Shown one piece after another: positions 1 through 5,843 of a DNA stretch of 5,915 nucleotides (positions within the stretch are counted from its first letter, which is position 1; every line of letters starts with the position of its first letter). The stretch covers positions 1 to 5,915 of the forward strand of contig NYUU01000140.1 in assembly GCA_002684175.1 (NCBI GenBank), in the 5' to 3' direction. Source of the stretch: Synechococcus sp. CPC35 (GTDB lineage Bacteria; Cyanobacteriota; Cyanobacteriia; PCC-6307; Cyanobiaceae). Both the position numbers and the translations under genes were made by a program. The notes below the pieces were generated by a model. That model was not told where the DNA came from, did not search any database, and saw nothing but the letters and a program-made list of their open reading frames with translations.

Positions 1-695
1 ACCGCCTGAGCACCGCTAACAGCCTTGACCGGGTCACTGATCACCTCGATCGATGCTCCATGCTGCGCCATGGAACGAGCCTGATCCAGAACACCTGGCA
101 ATGGCTCGAATTCCTCAGGACAAGCGATCCTCACATTGACCCCCAGCAGTGCTCCACAGAGCATCAGGGAATGGGCCACGTTGTTGCCATCACCGATGTA
201 GGCCAGGGTCTGACCGGCAAGATCACCATGGGTTTCGCGCATGGTGAGGAAGTCAGCCAGGGCCTGGCAAGGATGTTCAAGATCGGTCAGTGCGTTGATC
301 ACCGGAACTGTCGCCCAGTAGGCGTAGTCAGCAATCTCCTGCTGAGCGAATGTGCGCACCGCGAGTACATCGCAGTAGCGACTGAGAACTCTTGCGGTGT
401 CCTGCAGTGGTTCACCACGGCCCAGTTGGGTCACGGTGGGATTGAGATCAACCGTCTGTCCACCCAGGCGTGCCATGGCCACCTGAAAGCTGACCCGGGT
501 ACGGGTCGATGCTTTTGTGAAAATCAGGCCCAGTACCCGGTTCCCCAGATCAATACGGCGGTCACCTGTTTTCAGCTGAACAGCGAGTTCAAGCAAAGAG
601 GCGGTTTCGGCTGCACTGAAGTCGGCGGATGAAAGGTAATCACGACCGGTGAGGGGGGAAAGAGCAGCAGCTACGCCTGCAGCAGCAAATGCCAT
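1..695 (-). CDS. argF: Ornithine carbamoyltransferase (ArgF), 3' part off the left edge
   Basis: This cytosolic enzyme condenses carbamoyl phosphate with ornithine to give citrulline in arginine biosynthesis. I translated the minus strand by hand from the ATG at 695-693, which gives 231 residues before the window edge. The carbamoyl-phosphate motif STRTR is at residues 63-67, the partner VRT at 113-115 and HPCQ at 141-144. The segment YIGDGNNVAHS near 167-177 supplies the asparagine expected to contact ornithine. The second ornithine-binding loop (SMG) and the HCLP motif are missing because the gene leaves the window; about 80-90 residues should lie outside. No other ATG precedes residue 73, so the start is well supported, although the ribosome-binding site is weak. 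The first 16 or so residues are alanine-rich and look like an extension relative to bacterial homologues. The gene begins 45 bases after ftsH on the same strand, so co-transcription is likely. Confidence 0.96.
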   Translation of the reverse strand, partial: MAFAAAGVAAALSPLTGRDYLSSADFSAAETASLLELAVQLKTGDRRIDLGNRVLGLIFTKASTRTRVSFQVAMARLGGQTVDLNPTVTQLGRGEPLQDTARVLSRYCDVLAVRTFAQQEIADYAYWATVPVINALTDLEHPCQALADFLTMRETHGDLAGQTLAYIGDGNNVAHSLMLCGALLGVNVRIACPEEFEPLPGVLDQARSMAQHGASIEVISDPVKAVSGAQA

Positions 696-740
696 CGCGA
701 CGATTCAAAGAACAGTTATCGGGGATGAGTGCATGAGACG

Positions 741-2615
741 TCAAGCACAAACGGTCTCGGGCAGCTCACTGGCATCGAGCATCTGCTTGAGGTCATCACC
801 CTCGATCACTTCCTTTTCAAGGATCTTTTGGGCGATGGTTTCAAGCAGAGCCATGTTCTGACGAAGAATCGCCAGAGCGTCGTCGTGGGCTTTATCCACC
901 AGACCGCGCACTTCCTTGTCAATGGCCAGAGCCGTTGCGTCACTGACTGTGCGGCGTGGATTGTTCCCGGCACCGAGGAAGCGACCACCGCCCTGCTTGT
1001 CGTAGGCAAGGGGTCCAAGGGTGTCACTCATCCCATAGGTACCAACCATCTGCTCGGCCAGATCAGTGGCCCGCTGCAGATCGTTTGCGGCTCCGGTGGT
1101 GATTTTTCCGAACACAATCTCCTCGGCCGAACGTCCTCCCAGCAACGTGGCGATCTGCCCCTGCAGCTCTTCCTTTGAGTTGAGGAAACGTTCCTCGGTC
1201 GGCAACTGGAGTGTGTAGCCGAGTGCGCTCATTCCCCTTGGCACAATCGAAATCTTGGCCACCTTGCTGCCACCTGGCATCAGATGACCAACGATGGCGT
1301 GACCCACTTCGTGATAAGCCACCACTTTCTTCTCATCGTCCTGCAGGACTCGACTCTTCTTCTCGAGACCAGCCACCACACGCTCGATCGCCTCACCGAG
1401 ATCCTGCTGCTCAACCCGAGTGCGCATCGCCCTGGCAGCCAGCAGAGCCGCCTCATTCACCAGATTGGCCAGATCCGCTCCGGCAAAACCACTGGTGGCC
1501 TGAGCGACGCTGTCGAGATCGACGGCATCGGCAAGCTTGACCTTCTTCGCATAGATCTCAAGGATGGTCTTGCGACCGGAAAGGTCAGGACGATCCACCA
1601 GAACCTGGCGGTCAAAACGTCCTGGCCTCAGCAGAGCAGCATCAAGAACTTCTGGTTGGTTGGTGGCAGCCAGAACAATGACGGGTTTGTCCTGGGCCGT
1701 GAAGCCATCCATTTCTGTGAGCAGCTGATTCAGGGTCTGCTCCCGTTCATCATTGCCGCCGACGACACCCATCGACCCCGAGCGGCTCTTTCCGATCGCA
1801 TCCAGCTCGTCAATAAAGATGATGCAAGGCGCTTTTTTCTTGGCTTCCTCAAATAGATCACGAACTCTTGCAGCACCAGCGCCCACGAAAAGTTCGACGA
1901 ATTCCGAACCGGAAATAATGAAGAAGGGAACTCCTGCTTCACCCGCAACAGCTTTTGAAAGCAGAGTTTTGCCAGTTCCTGGAGGACCTATCAGGAGGAC
2001 ACCTTTTGGTATGCGTGCACCGATTTCGGCATAACGCTCGGGTTTCTTCAGAAAATCAACGATTTCAGTGAGTTCCTGCTTGGCTTCATCAACTCCTGCC
2101 ACATCGGCAAAGGTGACACGGGATTCCTCATCAGGGACATAAACCTTTGCCTTGCTTTTGGTGAAGCTGAGTGCTCCCTGTGCACCTCCTCCCATGGAAC
2201 GGCGTGCAAAGAACTGCAGCACCAGAATGAAAATCAAGGGTGGAACAACCCAGCTCAGAATGGTGGTGAAGATATTGGGCTTTTTGGGGGGAGCCGCTGC
2301 AAACTCCACTCCCTTCGACTCAAGGCGCTGGGGCAGATCCATATCAAAAATCGGCGTTGTCGCCAGCACCGGAGGTGACCCCTCCTCCGGATTGGACAGC
2401 TCGTATCGAATCTGATCCTGCGTGATGAATGCGCGCTTGACGGCACCGTCATTGACCTGATCAATGAACAGTGAATAAGGCACCCTCGGCACCTGTTGCA
2501 TGCCATTGCTGGGAATAAAGCTGCTGAACAACAGCAATACGCCGAAACCGATCAGTACGAGATTGATAACGCCGAAGCGGCGGTTCGGTCGGTTGTCGTC
2601 CTGACGGATCGGCAT
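741..2615 (-). CDS. ftsH: ATP-dependent zinc metalloprotease FtsH
   Basis: FtsH is a membrane-anchored hexameric AAA+ protease that extracts and degrades damaged or unassembled membrane proteins; in cyanobacteria, family members serve photosystem II repair and regulator turnover. The 624 residues are full family length. Membrane segments lie near residues 14-33 and 116-136, enclosing a lumenal or periplasmic domain. Walker A GPPGTGKT is at 210-217, the pore FVG at 243-245, and Walker B IIFIDE at 265-270. The second region of homology spans about 317-336 with arginines 330 and 333. The zinc motif HEVGH is at 435-439, and Asp512 fits the third ligand. The N-terminal domain ([24 protein letters not shown]) resembles, from memory, the Synechocystis FtsH1/FtsH4 branch rather than the thylakoid FtsH2/FtsH3 pair; that paralogue call is tentative. 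The start at 2615 has an AAAGG at good spacing. It is divergent from the SRAP gene and leads into argF. Confidence 0.98.
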   Translation of the reverse strand: MPIRQDDNRPNRRFGVINLVLIGFGVLLLFSSFIPSNGMQQVPRVPYSLFIDQVNDGAVKRAFITQDQIRYELSNPEEGSPPVLATTPIFDMDLPQRLESKGVEFAAAPPKKPNIFTTILSWVVPPLIFILVLQFFARRSMGGGAQGALSFTKSKAKVYVPDEESRVTFADVAGVDEAKQELTEIVDFLKKPERYAEIGARIPKGVLLIGPPGTGKTLLSKAVAGEAGVPFFIISGSEFVELFVGAGAARVRDLFEEAKKKAPCIIFIDELDAIGKSRSGSMGVVGGNDEREQTLNQLLTEMDGFTAQDKPVIVLAATNQPEVLDAALLRPGRFDRQVLVDRPDLSGRKTILEIYAKKVKLADAVDLDSVAQATSGFAGADLANLVNEAALLAARAMRTRVEQQDLGEAIERVVAGLEKKSRVLQDDEKKVVAYHEVGHAIVGHLMPGGSKVAKISIVPRGMSALGYTLQLPTEERFLNSKEELQGQIATLLGGRSAEEIVFGKITTGAANDLQRATDLAEQMVGTYGMSDTLGPLAYDKQGGGRFLGAGNNPRRTVSDATALAIDKEVRGLVDKAHDDALAILRQNMALLETIAQKILEKEVIEGDDLKQMLDASELPETVCA

Positions 2616-2623
2616 GGCATCAG

Positions 2624-2628
2624 CCTTT
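2624..2628 (-). promoter_or_regulatory. Ribosome-binding site of ftsH
   Basis: On the minus strand AAAGG lies 8 bases before the ATG at 2615. An ATG seven bases further upstream is out of frame, so this site supports the chosen start. I could not identify a convincing -10/-35 pair for ftsH in the 138-base gap. Confidence 0.6.
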
Positions 2629-2657
2629 GATTAGGGCACGGTACGAGGAATGATGGA

Positions 2658-2669
2658 CCACCCGGGTGG
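2658..2669. repeat. Perfect 12-base palindrome in the ftsH/SRAP divergent gap
   Basis: CCACCCGGGTGG is identical to its own reverse complement. It lies 42 bases upstream of the ftsH start and 84 bases upstream of the SRAP start, so it could be an operator serving either gene. It matches no operator that I know, and the surrounding DNA is GC-rich, so chance is possible. Confidence 0.45.
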
Positions 2670-2753
2670 GACAACCGAACGTGGTGGGGGTGTTGCCTCA
2701 CAACAGAGCGTTCTGGTGCATCATCAGGTCCTGTTGAGAACGGCAGCAAAACG

Positions 2754-3380
2754 ATGTGCGGTCGTTTCACCCTTGAAACGCCAAAAAACGACCTGAAGCA
2801 GGTTCTGAAGGACTGGCTTAGGAAAGACGATGAGGCCTGGCTGAACCATTACGCCTCCCGAACCCTGATCCGCCCAGGAGAGCCTGTACTCGCCCTGTAC
2901 GAAGAGCATGGCCGCAATCGGCTCACGCACATGCTCTGGGGGCTGCTGCCGGGATGGGTGAAGGATCCCCTTGCTGGACCAAGGCCGATCAACGCCCGTG
3001 CCGAGACACTCGGACAGAAAGCATCCTTCCGTGCAGCCTGGCGTCACCATCGCTGTCTGCTGCCGGCAGATGCTTTCTTTGAGCAGAAGGAACGGATTCA
3101 GCGGCGTGACGGCCAACCCTTCTGGCTTGCTGGGCTCTGGGATCGATGGATCGGAGCGGATGGAAGCGAACTGGACAGCTGTTGCGTGATCACCACCCGC
3201 CCGAACGCCCTTCTGGAAAGCCTGCATGACCGGATGCCGGTGATCATCCCCAATGGCCTCGAAGAGATCTGGCTGGAGCCGGGGGATGGTGCCCATCGCC
3301 GCAACCTGGAACCAATGCTGGAGCCTTGGCCGGGCGACGACTGGTGCCGACGCGGCGCATCGCAACTCCGCTTGTTCTGA
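2754..3380 (+). CDS. SRAP (HMCES/YedK-type) abasic-site crosslinking protein
   Basis: SRAP proteins cap abasic sites in single-stranded DNA by forming a thiazolidine crosslink with their N-terminal cysteine, which shields the lesion during replication. The protein has 208 residues against the usual 210-230. It begins MCGRF, so after removal of Met1 the catalytic cysteine is Cys2. NARAET puts the active-site asparagine at residue 80. CLLPADAFFEQ carries Glu110; most relatives have GFYEW here, so the context varies while the glutamate stays. HDRMPVII carries His158. All four expected active-site residues are therefore present, and the start is fixed by the need for Cys2. The ribosome-binding site is weak (GAGA about 14 bases upstream). 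No complete cyanobacterial LexA box is visible upstream. The channel gene starts 46 bases downstream, and the two may be co-transcribed. Confidence 0.95.
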   Translation: MCGRFTLETPKNDLKQVLKDWLRKDDEAWLNHYASRTLIRPGEPVLALYEEHGRNRLTHMLWGLLPGWVKDPLAGPRPINARAETLGQKASFRAAWRHHRCLLPADAFFEQKERIQRRDGQPFWLAGLWDRWIGADGSELDSCCVITTRPNALLESLHDRMPVIIPNGLEEIWLEPGDGAHRRNLEPMLEPWPGDDWCRRGASQLRLF

Positions 3381-3425
3381 ACCCGAAACAGCATCACCAT
3401 TTCAGGGAGAGACGAGCCTGCGCCA

Positions 3426-4154
3426 ATGGGCGTCAACGATCGACTTCACAGAGCCCACCTGAGGCTGTTGTTGCTGTTCACGCTGATCGTGATGTGCGGC
3501 TTCGCCTTCCCTCAGGTGATCTGGATCAGCCACGTGGGATACACCCTGATTGCTCTGCTGCTCACCCAGGCCATGGAGGACAGCAACAGAGGGAACTCCT
3601 GGACCAACAAGATTTATCGCATCCTCGGTCTGGTGGCCGTGGTGTCGCTCTGGCTCTGGCTGCTGACCCCGCTGGACCTGATCTACAGCGGCATCCCGAT
3701 GGCTCTCGACTGGAGCATCCTGGTGGGCTGGAGCGTGATCCGTCTGGTGAAACGCCTGGCCAATGAACAAAGGGTGAGCAGCTCCCTGCTGATGGGCGCC
3801 ACGGCGGGCTATCTCCACATCGGCCTGGCTGCCGGTCTCGTGATGTCTGCAGTCGAAACAATCATTCCCAACAGCTTTGAACCCCTGGCGATCCAACAGC
3901 TCAGCCATGAAAGCGTCCTTGCTGCAGCGAAAAGCTTTTCAACCATCAACTACTACGCCTTTGTCTGCCTCACCACCGTTGGATTTGGTGACATCACGCC
4001 AATGGAGCCTTTGGCGCGGATGTTGAGTGTGCTGGTCAGCATTGCCGGGCCGCTTTATTTAGCGGTGGTGATGGGCGTGCTGATCGGGCGCTATGCCAGC
4101 AGTCTTGACCGCAAGGGAAGGACGTCTCCAGATACGGAACAAGGGCCGTACTGA
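3426..4154 (+). CDS. Potassium-channel-like membrane protein with TVGFGD filter and no cytoplasmic domain
   Basis: This is probably an ion channel of the two-helix pore superfamily. The 242 residues contain hydrophobic segments near 11-30, 36-48, 64-82, 92-107, 122-144 and 196-221. A pore helix at about 170-182 leads into the selectivity filter TTVGFGD (183-189), placed between the last two segments as in potassium channels. GFG in place of GYG is a known filter variant. The fourth segment lacks the regular basic residues of a voltage sensor, having only a cluster (RLVKR) at 106-110. Only about 20 residues follow the last helix, so there is no RCK/TrkA-N or cyclic-nucleotide-binding domain. 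Such a channel would have to be gated by something else or be constitutively open. The start has GAG 9 bases upstream and GGGAGAG slightly further away. The filter makes the family call strong; potassium selectivity is inferred. Confidence 0.88.
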   Translation: MGVNDRLHRAHLRLLLLFTLIVMCGFAFPQVIWISHVGYTLIALLLTQAMEDSNRGNSWTNKIYRILGLVAVVSLWLWLLTPLDLIYSGIPMALDWSILVGWSVIRLVKRLANEQRVSSSLLMGATAGYLHIGLAAGLVMSAVETIIPNSFEPLAIQQLSHESVLAAAKSFSTINYYAFVCLTTVGFGDITPMEPLARMLSVLVSIAGPLYLAVVMGVLIGRYASSLDRKGRTSPDTEQGPY

Positions 4155-4184
4155 ATTTGATGCGTTGTTGATCAGAGGAATCGC

Positions 4185-4214
4185 ACCGCATCAATCCACC
4201 TCGATTGATACGGT
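4185..4214 (+). terminator. Hairpin after the channel gene, possible weak terminator
   Basis: Bases 4185-4196 pair with 4203-4214 (ACCGCATCAATC against GATTGATACGGT) with one C/A mismatch and a 6-base loop. The sequence after it is only TCCTTTAG, so the U-run is poor for intrinsic termination. In a minus-strand RNA the mismatch would become a G-U pair, so the stem is slightly better in that direction. It lies in the 98-base gap between the channel gene and the small membrane protein and may partly insulate them. Confidence 0.4.
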
Positions 4215-4252
4215 TCCTTTAGAACATCGCCTGTGTTGGACCGAGAGAGATC

Positions 4253-4459
4253 ATGCGAATCCTGTACTTCGCAGCCTTAATCGCAACGGGCTACTGGCTG
4301 ATTGCTCTGCTCTGGCGAAAGCTGCTCGCGACAAGACAGGTCAACGTCATCGTCGAGTCACCGGAGAGAACAGCACAGATCAACGCCCTCGAGAGTGCTT
4401 TGAAGTCTGATGAAGGCGAGACAGACGCAGAAATCAGGGACGATTCACAGCGTTTCTGA
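4253..4459 (+). CDS. Small single-pass membrane protein, function unknown
   Basis: I do not recognise this 68-residue protein. Residues 1-21 form one hydrophobic, aromatic-rich segment (MRILYFAALIATGYWLIALL). Basic residues follow it (WRKLLATRQ), which suggests that the C-terminus faces the cytoplasm. The remaining tail is hydrophilic and becomes acidic (DEGETDAEIRDD). There is no lipobox and no obvious signal-peptidase site. GAGAGAG ends 3 bases before the ATG, somewhat close but purine-rich. The gene lies 98 bases after the channel gene, beyond a hairpin, and 29 bases before the next gene on the same strand. It could be an accessory subunit of the channel or simply a lineage-specific small protein; position is the only basis for the first idea. 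Confidence 0.65.
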   Translation: MRILYFAALIATGYWLIALLWRKLLATRQVNVIVESPERTAQINALESALKSDEGETDAEIRDDSQRF

Positions 4460-4488
4460 GCTTCGAGACAGGATCCTTCAGGACGGGA

Positions 4489-5079
4489 ATGAAATCAGAC
4501 AAAATGACCTTACTAATACGGACTACAGCACAGAAGTTGTGGCATTTATTTTTGGACAATGATTTTTGGCAAATGACTGATCCCACCCTTATCGCAAGAA
4601 AGCTCATCAACGAGCTGCGCGAAGAAATGTCCGATGCAGGCAGAGAATTACGCAATCGAGCTGAATGGGATCTCCAATGCCCAGTTGTCGTGATTGATGC
4701 CAGAAATATTCCTCGAAGGGTCGTGAAGACCTGCGTCAGAGGGCTCACGGGCACAATCACAACAAGCGATGTCATTGACGATCCGCTGATGCGTAAATTT
4801 CTGGTGCGATATCGGGAAATCGGAGAGGACGTTGCCTTGAAGGAATTCATGAGTGGAAATAGCGCAGAGCATTTTGCCGATCTATGGGAGCGCTACACAG
4901 ATGAAAGGCATACCCATGGAATGGCGGTTTGGTCCCACACCGACGCAGCGAAATTTGCACTGAAGTCAAAGCAATGTTTTCAGGAAGGTCAGTTGGCTTG
5001 CGTCGCAATAACGGAAGGGGCTGAGGGAGAGGACCATGGGGTAATCACCTTTTCAGTGGACTCAAACTGGCTTTCTTAG
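4489..5079 (+). CDS. Hypothetical soluble protein of 196 residues
   Basis: I do not recognise the family. The protein has no membrane segment or signal peptide. Residues 11-58 look helical and charged. A hydrophobic strand (CPVVVIDARN, 64-73) is followed by a basic stretch (PRRVVKTCVR). Residues 95-140 look helical, and the C-terminal part (about 146-190) has strand-like segments ending in HGVITFSVDS. Cysteines are at 64, 82, 163 and 171, with no paired zinc-finger spacing. The ATG at 4489 has AGGA 5 bases upstream; in-frame ATGs at 4504 and 4573 lack comparable sites, so 4489 is preferred. The first 70 bases are clearly AT-richer than the genes to the left (21 GC in the 60 bases from 4501), suggesting different ancestry. 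It starts 29 bases after the small membrane protein and could be co-transcribed with it. Confidence 0.7.
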   Translation: MKSDKMTLLIRTTAQKLWHLFLDNDFWQMTDPTLIARKLINELREEMSDAGRELRNRAEWDLQCPVVVIDARNIPRRVVKTCVRGLTGTITTSDVIDDPLMRKFLVRYREIGEDVALKEFMSGNSAEHFADLWERYTDERHTHGMAVWSHTDAAKFALKSKQCFQEGQLACVAITEGAEGEDHGVITFSVDSNWLS

Positions 5080-5094
5080 CGAACAAAGTTTGCT
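5078..5094 (+). other. Short hairpin over the stop codon of the 196-residue gene
   Basis: A 7-base stem (AGCGAAC with GTTTGCT, one G-U pair) closes an AAA loop and begins inside the TAG stop at 5077-5079. No T-run follows, so it is not a standard terminator; it could stabilise the transcript end. A second weak stem (GTCTC 5099-5103 with GAGAC 5113-5117) follows it. Confidence 0.3.
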
Positions 5095-5372
5095 TGGCGT
5101 CTCTACAGCCCGGAGACTTCATCTCGCTCTACATTTGTTTAAATTCAGAACAACCATTTCAACATCATTTTTAAAAGCTGAAACGTCCCAACCCCGGGGA
5201 TTCCAAACATGAAAATCATCAACAAACTTCCGTTCCACTCGTGACTTGCTTTTCAAACAGCATTCAAAATGTCAATTGCTTGGCTTTTTCAACAAATTTT
5301 TTAGGAAAGCTTCCTTTTAATTCTCAAAAAACCGAAAGAAATATCTAAGAACAAGCCAATCATGACTTCAAC
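5080..5372. other. AT-rich gap between convergent genes, no gene found
   Basis: These 293 bases separate the plus-strand 196-residue gene from the minus-strand Nif11 gene. I see no reading frame of convincing length or composition on either strand. The content drops to 17 GC in the 60 bases from 5281. It holds short hairpins, an isolated CCCCGGGG palindrome (5192-5199) and a candidate terminator at 5303-5318. It may be decayed coding sequence, but I could not recover a recognisable fragment. Confidence 0.6.
5303..5318 (+). terminator. Candidate terminator hairpin between convergent genes
   Basis: AGGAA (5303-5307) pairs with TTCCT (5311-5315) around a 3-base loop, followed by TTTAA and preceded by a run of six T. 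The stem is short and the trailing T-run is brief, so termination would be weak. Read from the minus strand, A's follow the stem, so it fits the plus-strand gene better, although it lies 224 bases past that stop. Confidence 0.25.
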
Positions 5373-5606
5373 TTAATTACCACCCTCTCCAAAATTGTAG
5401 GAAGGCGTCGTATCCTGTTTCTTCACCCTCACTCCAGCAATATTTTGACTGGAAATTGACTTTAATTCTTCCCCTGTAAACTCGTAGCCAAACTCACCAG
5501 CAATCAAAGCTATTTCATTGGCAGTTGCTACCGCAGAGACCTTATCGAAAAGACTTTTGTTGGACCGAATTTCAATGAGAAAATCTCTTAACTGATCTGC
5601 AGACAT
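5373..5606 (-). CDS. Nif11-domain small protein, orphan leader-like peptide
   Basis: The 77-residue product begins MSADQLRDFLIEIRSNKSLF and continues through AVATANEIALIAGEFGYEFTGEEL. This is the pattern of the Nif11 domain, the leader of many ribosomally made, modified peptides such as the prochlorosins of marine picocyanobacteria. The domain covers residues 1-50. The remaining 27 residues (from ISSQNIAGV to NFGEGGN) do not look like a normal core. There is no double glycine after the leader, only a terminal GGN, and the whole protein has no cysteine, so lanthionine rings cannot form. It may be a diverged precursor, a stand-alone Nif11 protein, or a precursor for a different modification. 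No modification enzyme or transporter is visible here. The ATG at 5606 lacks a good ribosome-binding site (AGGTG is 18 bases away), but it gives the canonical domain start. The gene is AT-rich and convergent with the 196-residue gene. Confidence 0.82.
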   Translation of the reverse strand: MSADQLRDFLIEIRSNKSLFDKVSAVATANEIALIAGEFGYEFTGEELKSISSQNIAGVRVKKQDTTPSYNFGEGGN

Positions 5607-5631
5607 GCAAAGAATTGTTCATTACACCTAA

Positions 5632-5637
5632 TTTATA
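5632..5637 (-). promoter_or_regulatory. Possible -10 element for the Nif11 gene
   Basis: On the minus strand TATAAA lies 25 bases before the Nif11 ATG, which would place the transcript start near 5625 and leave a leader of about 19 bases. No good -35 is seen at 17 bases spacing. A second candidate, TGTAAT, overlaps at 5621-5626. Confidence 0.35.
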
Positions 5638-5675
5638 TCAATTTCCAGATCCTGCACGAAAAAGAGCGTGGGAGG

Positions 5676-5704
5676 TTCCTTGCCCAAGCGGGGAAGAAAA
5701 AAAA
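5676..5704 (+). other. Stable hairpin followed by an A8 run
   Basis: As plus-strand RNA, 5676-5683 (TTCCTTGC) pairs fully with 5688-5695 (GCGGGGAA), using two U-G pairs, around a CCAA tetraloop. One G and then eight A's (5697-5704) follow directly. Because the run is A rather than T in the plus direction, and precedes the stem in the minus direction, it does not fit an intrinsic terminator on either strand. It sits in the divergent gap between the Nif11 gene and the right-edge gene. Confidence 0.5.
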
Positions 5705-5724
5705 GGTGGGTGGGGGAGTGGGGG
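5705..5724 (+). other. G-rich tract with quadruplex potential
   Basis: Seventeen... specifically, the tract is G apart from T at 5707, 5711 and 5719 and A at 5717, giving G-runs of 2, 3, 5, 1 and 5. From 5690 to 5724 the plus strand has no C. Three runs reach three or more G's; a fourth would come from the GG at 5705-5706 (two-tier or bulged) or from GGGG at 5690-5693. It lies about 120 bases upstream of the right-edge reading frame, on the same strand. Confidence 0.5.
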
Positions 5725-5843
5725 TCCATGCGAACTCCGGCGGCCGAAGCGAGCATTCGTTAGAGGAACGCAGAACACTTTGAGATGCCATGGCAGACAA
5801 AGCACCATAAAATTGCTACCAATGCAGAAAGAATCAAAGGCCG

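Noticed and set aside
60..632. Long plus-strand open frame opposite argF
   Set aside because: It lies wholly within argF on the other strand, where the minus-strand translation has unmistakable family motifs; the plus-strand product has no coherent character.
2281..2291. C6A5 run in ftsH mRNA as a programmed frameshift site
   Set aside because: In the reading frame the codons are CCC CCC AAA AAG, which do not form a classical slippery heptamer, and the full-length protein is normal.
2731..2746. CTGT-N8-GCAG before the SRAP gene as a LexA site
   Set aside because: The second half-site differs from the enterobacterial consensus, and cyanobacterial LexA boxes have a different pattern; no complete match was found in the gap.
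3402..3908. Long minus-strand open frame opposite the channel gene
   Set aside because: Its product is histidine- and glutamine-rich with no family character, and the plus strand encodes a clear channel pore.
4093..4410. Plus-strand frame overlapping the channel 3' end and the small membrane protein
   Set aside because: It conflicts with two better-supported genes, its start lies inside the channel gene, and its composition is that of a shifted frame.
5276..5284. TTGCTTGGC repeated at 5090-5098 and 5276-5284
   Set aside because: Nine bases occurring twice in AT-rich DNA with no longer flanking match is weak evidence for duplication or an att site.
5373..5606. A complete RiPP biosynthetic cluster
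   Set aside because: Only the leader-type peptide is present; no modification enzyme, protease or transporter can be seen within the window.
5790..5810. Six-codon frame (MADKAP) before the right-edge gene as a regulatory upstream peptide
   Set aside because: It has no good ribosome-binding site and no attenuation-type residue pattern or paired structures.
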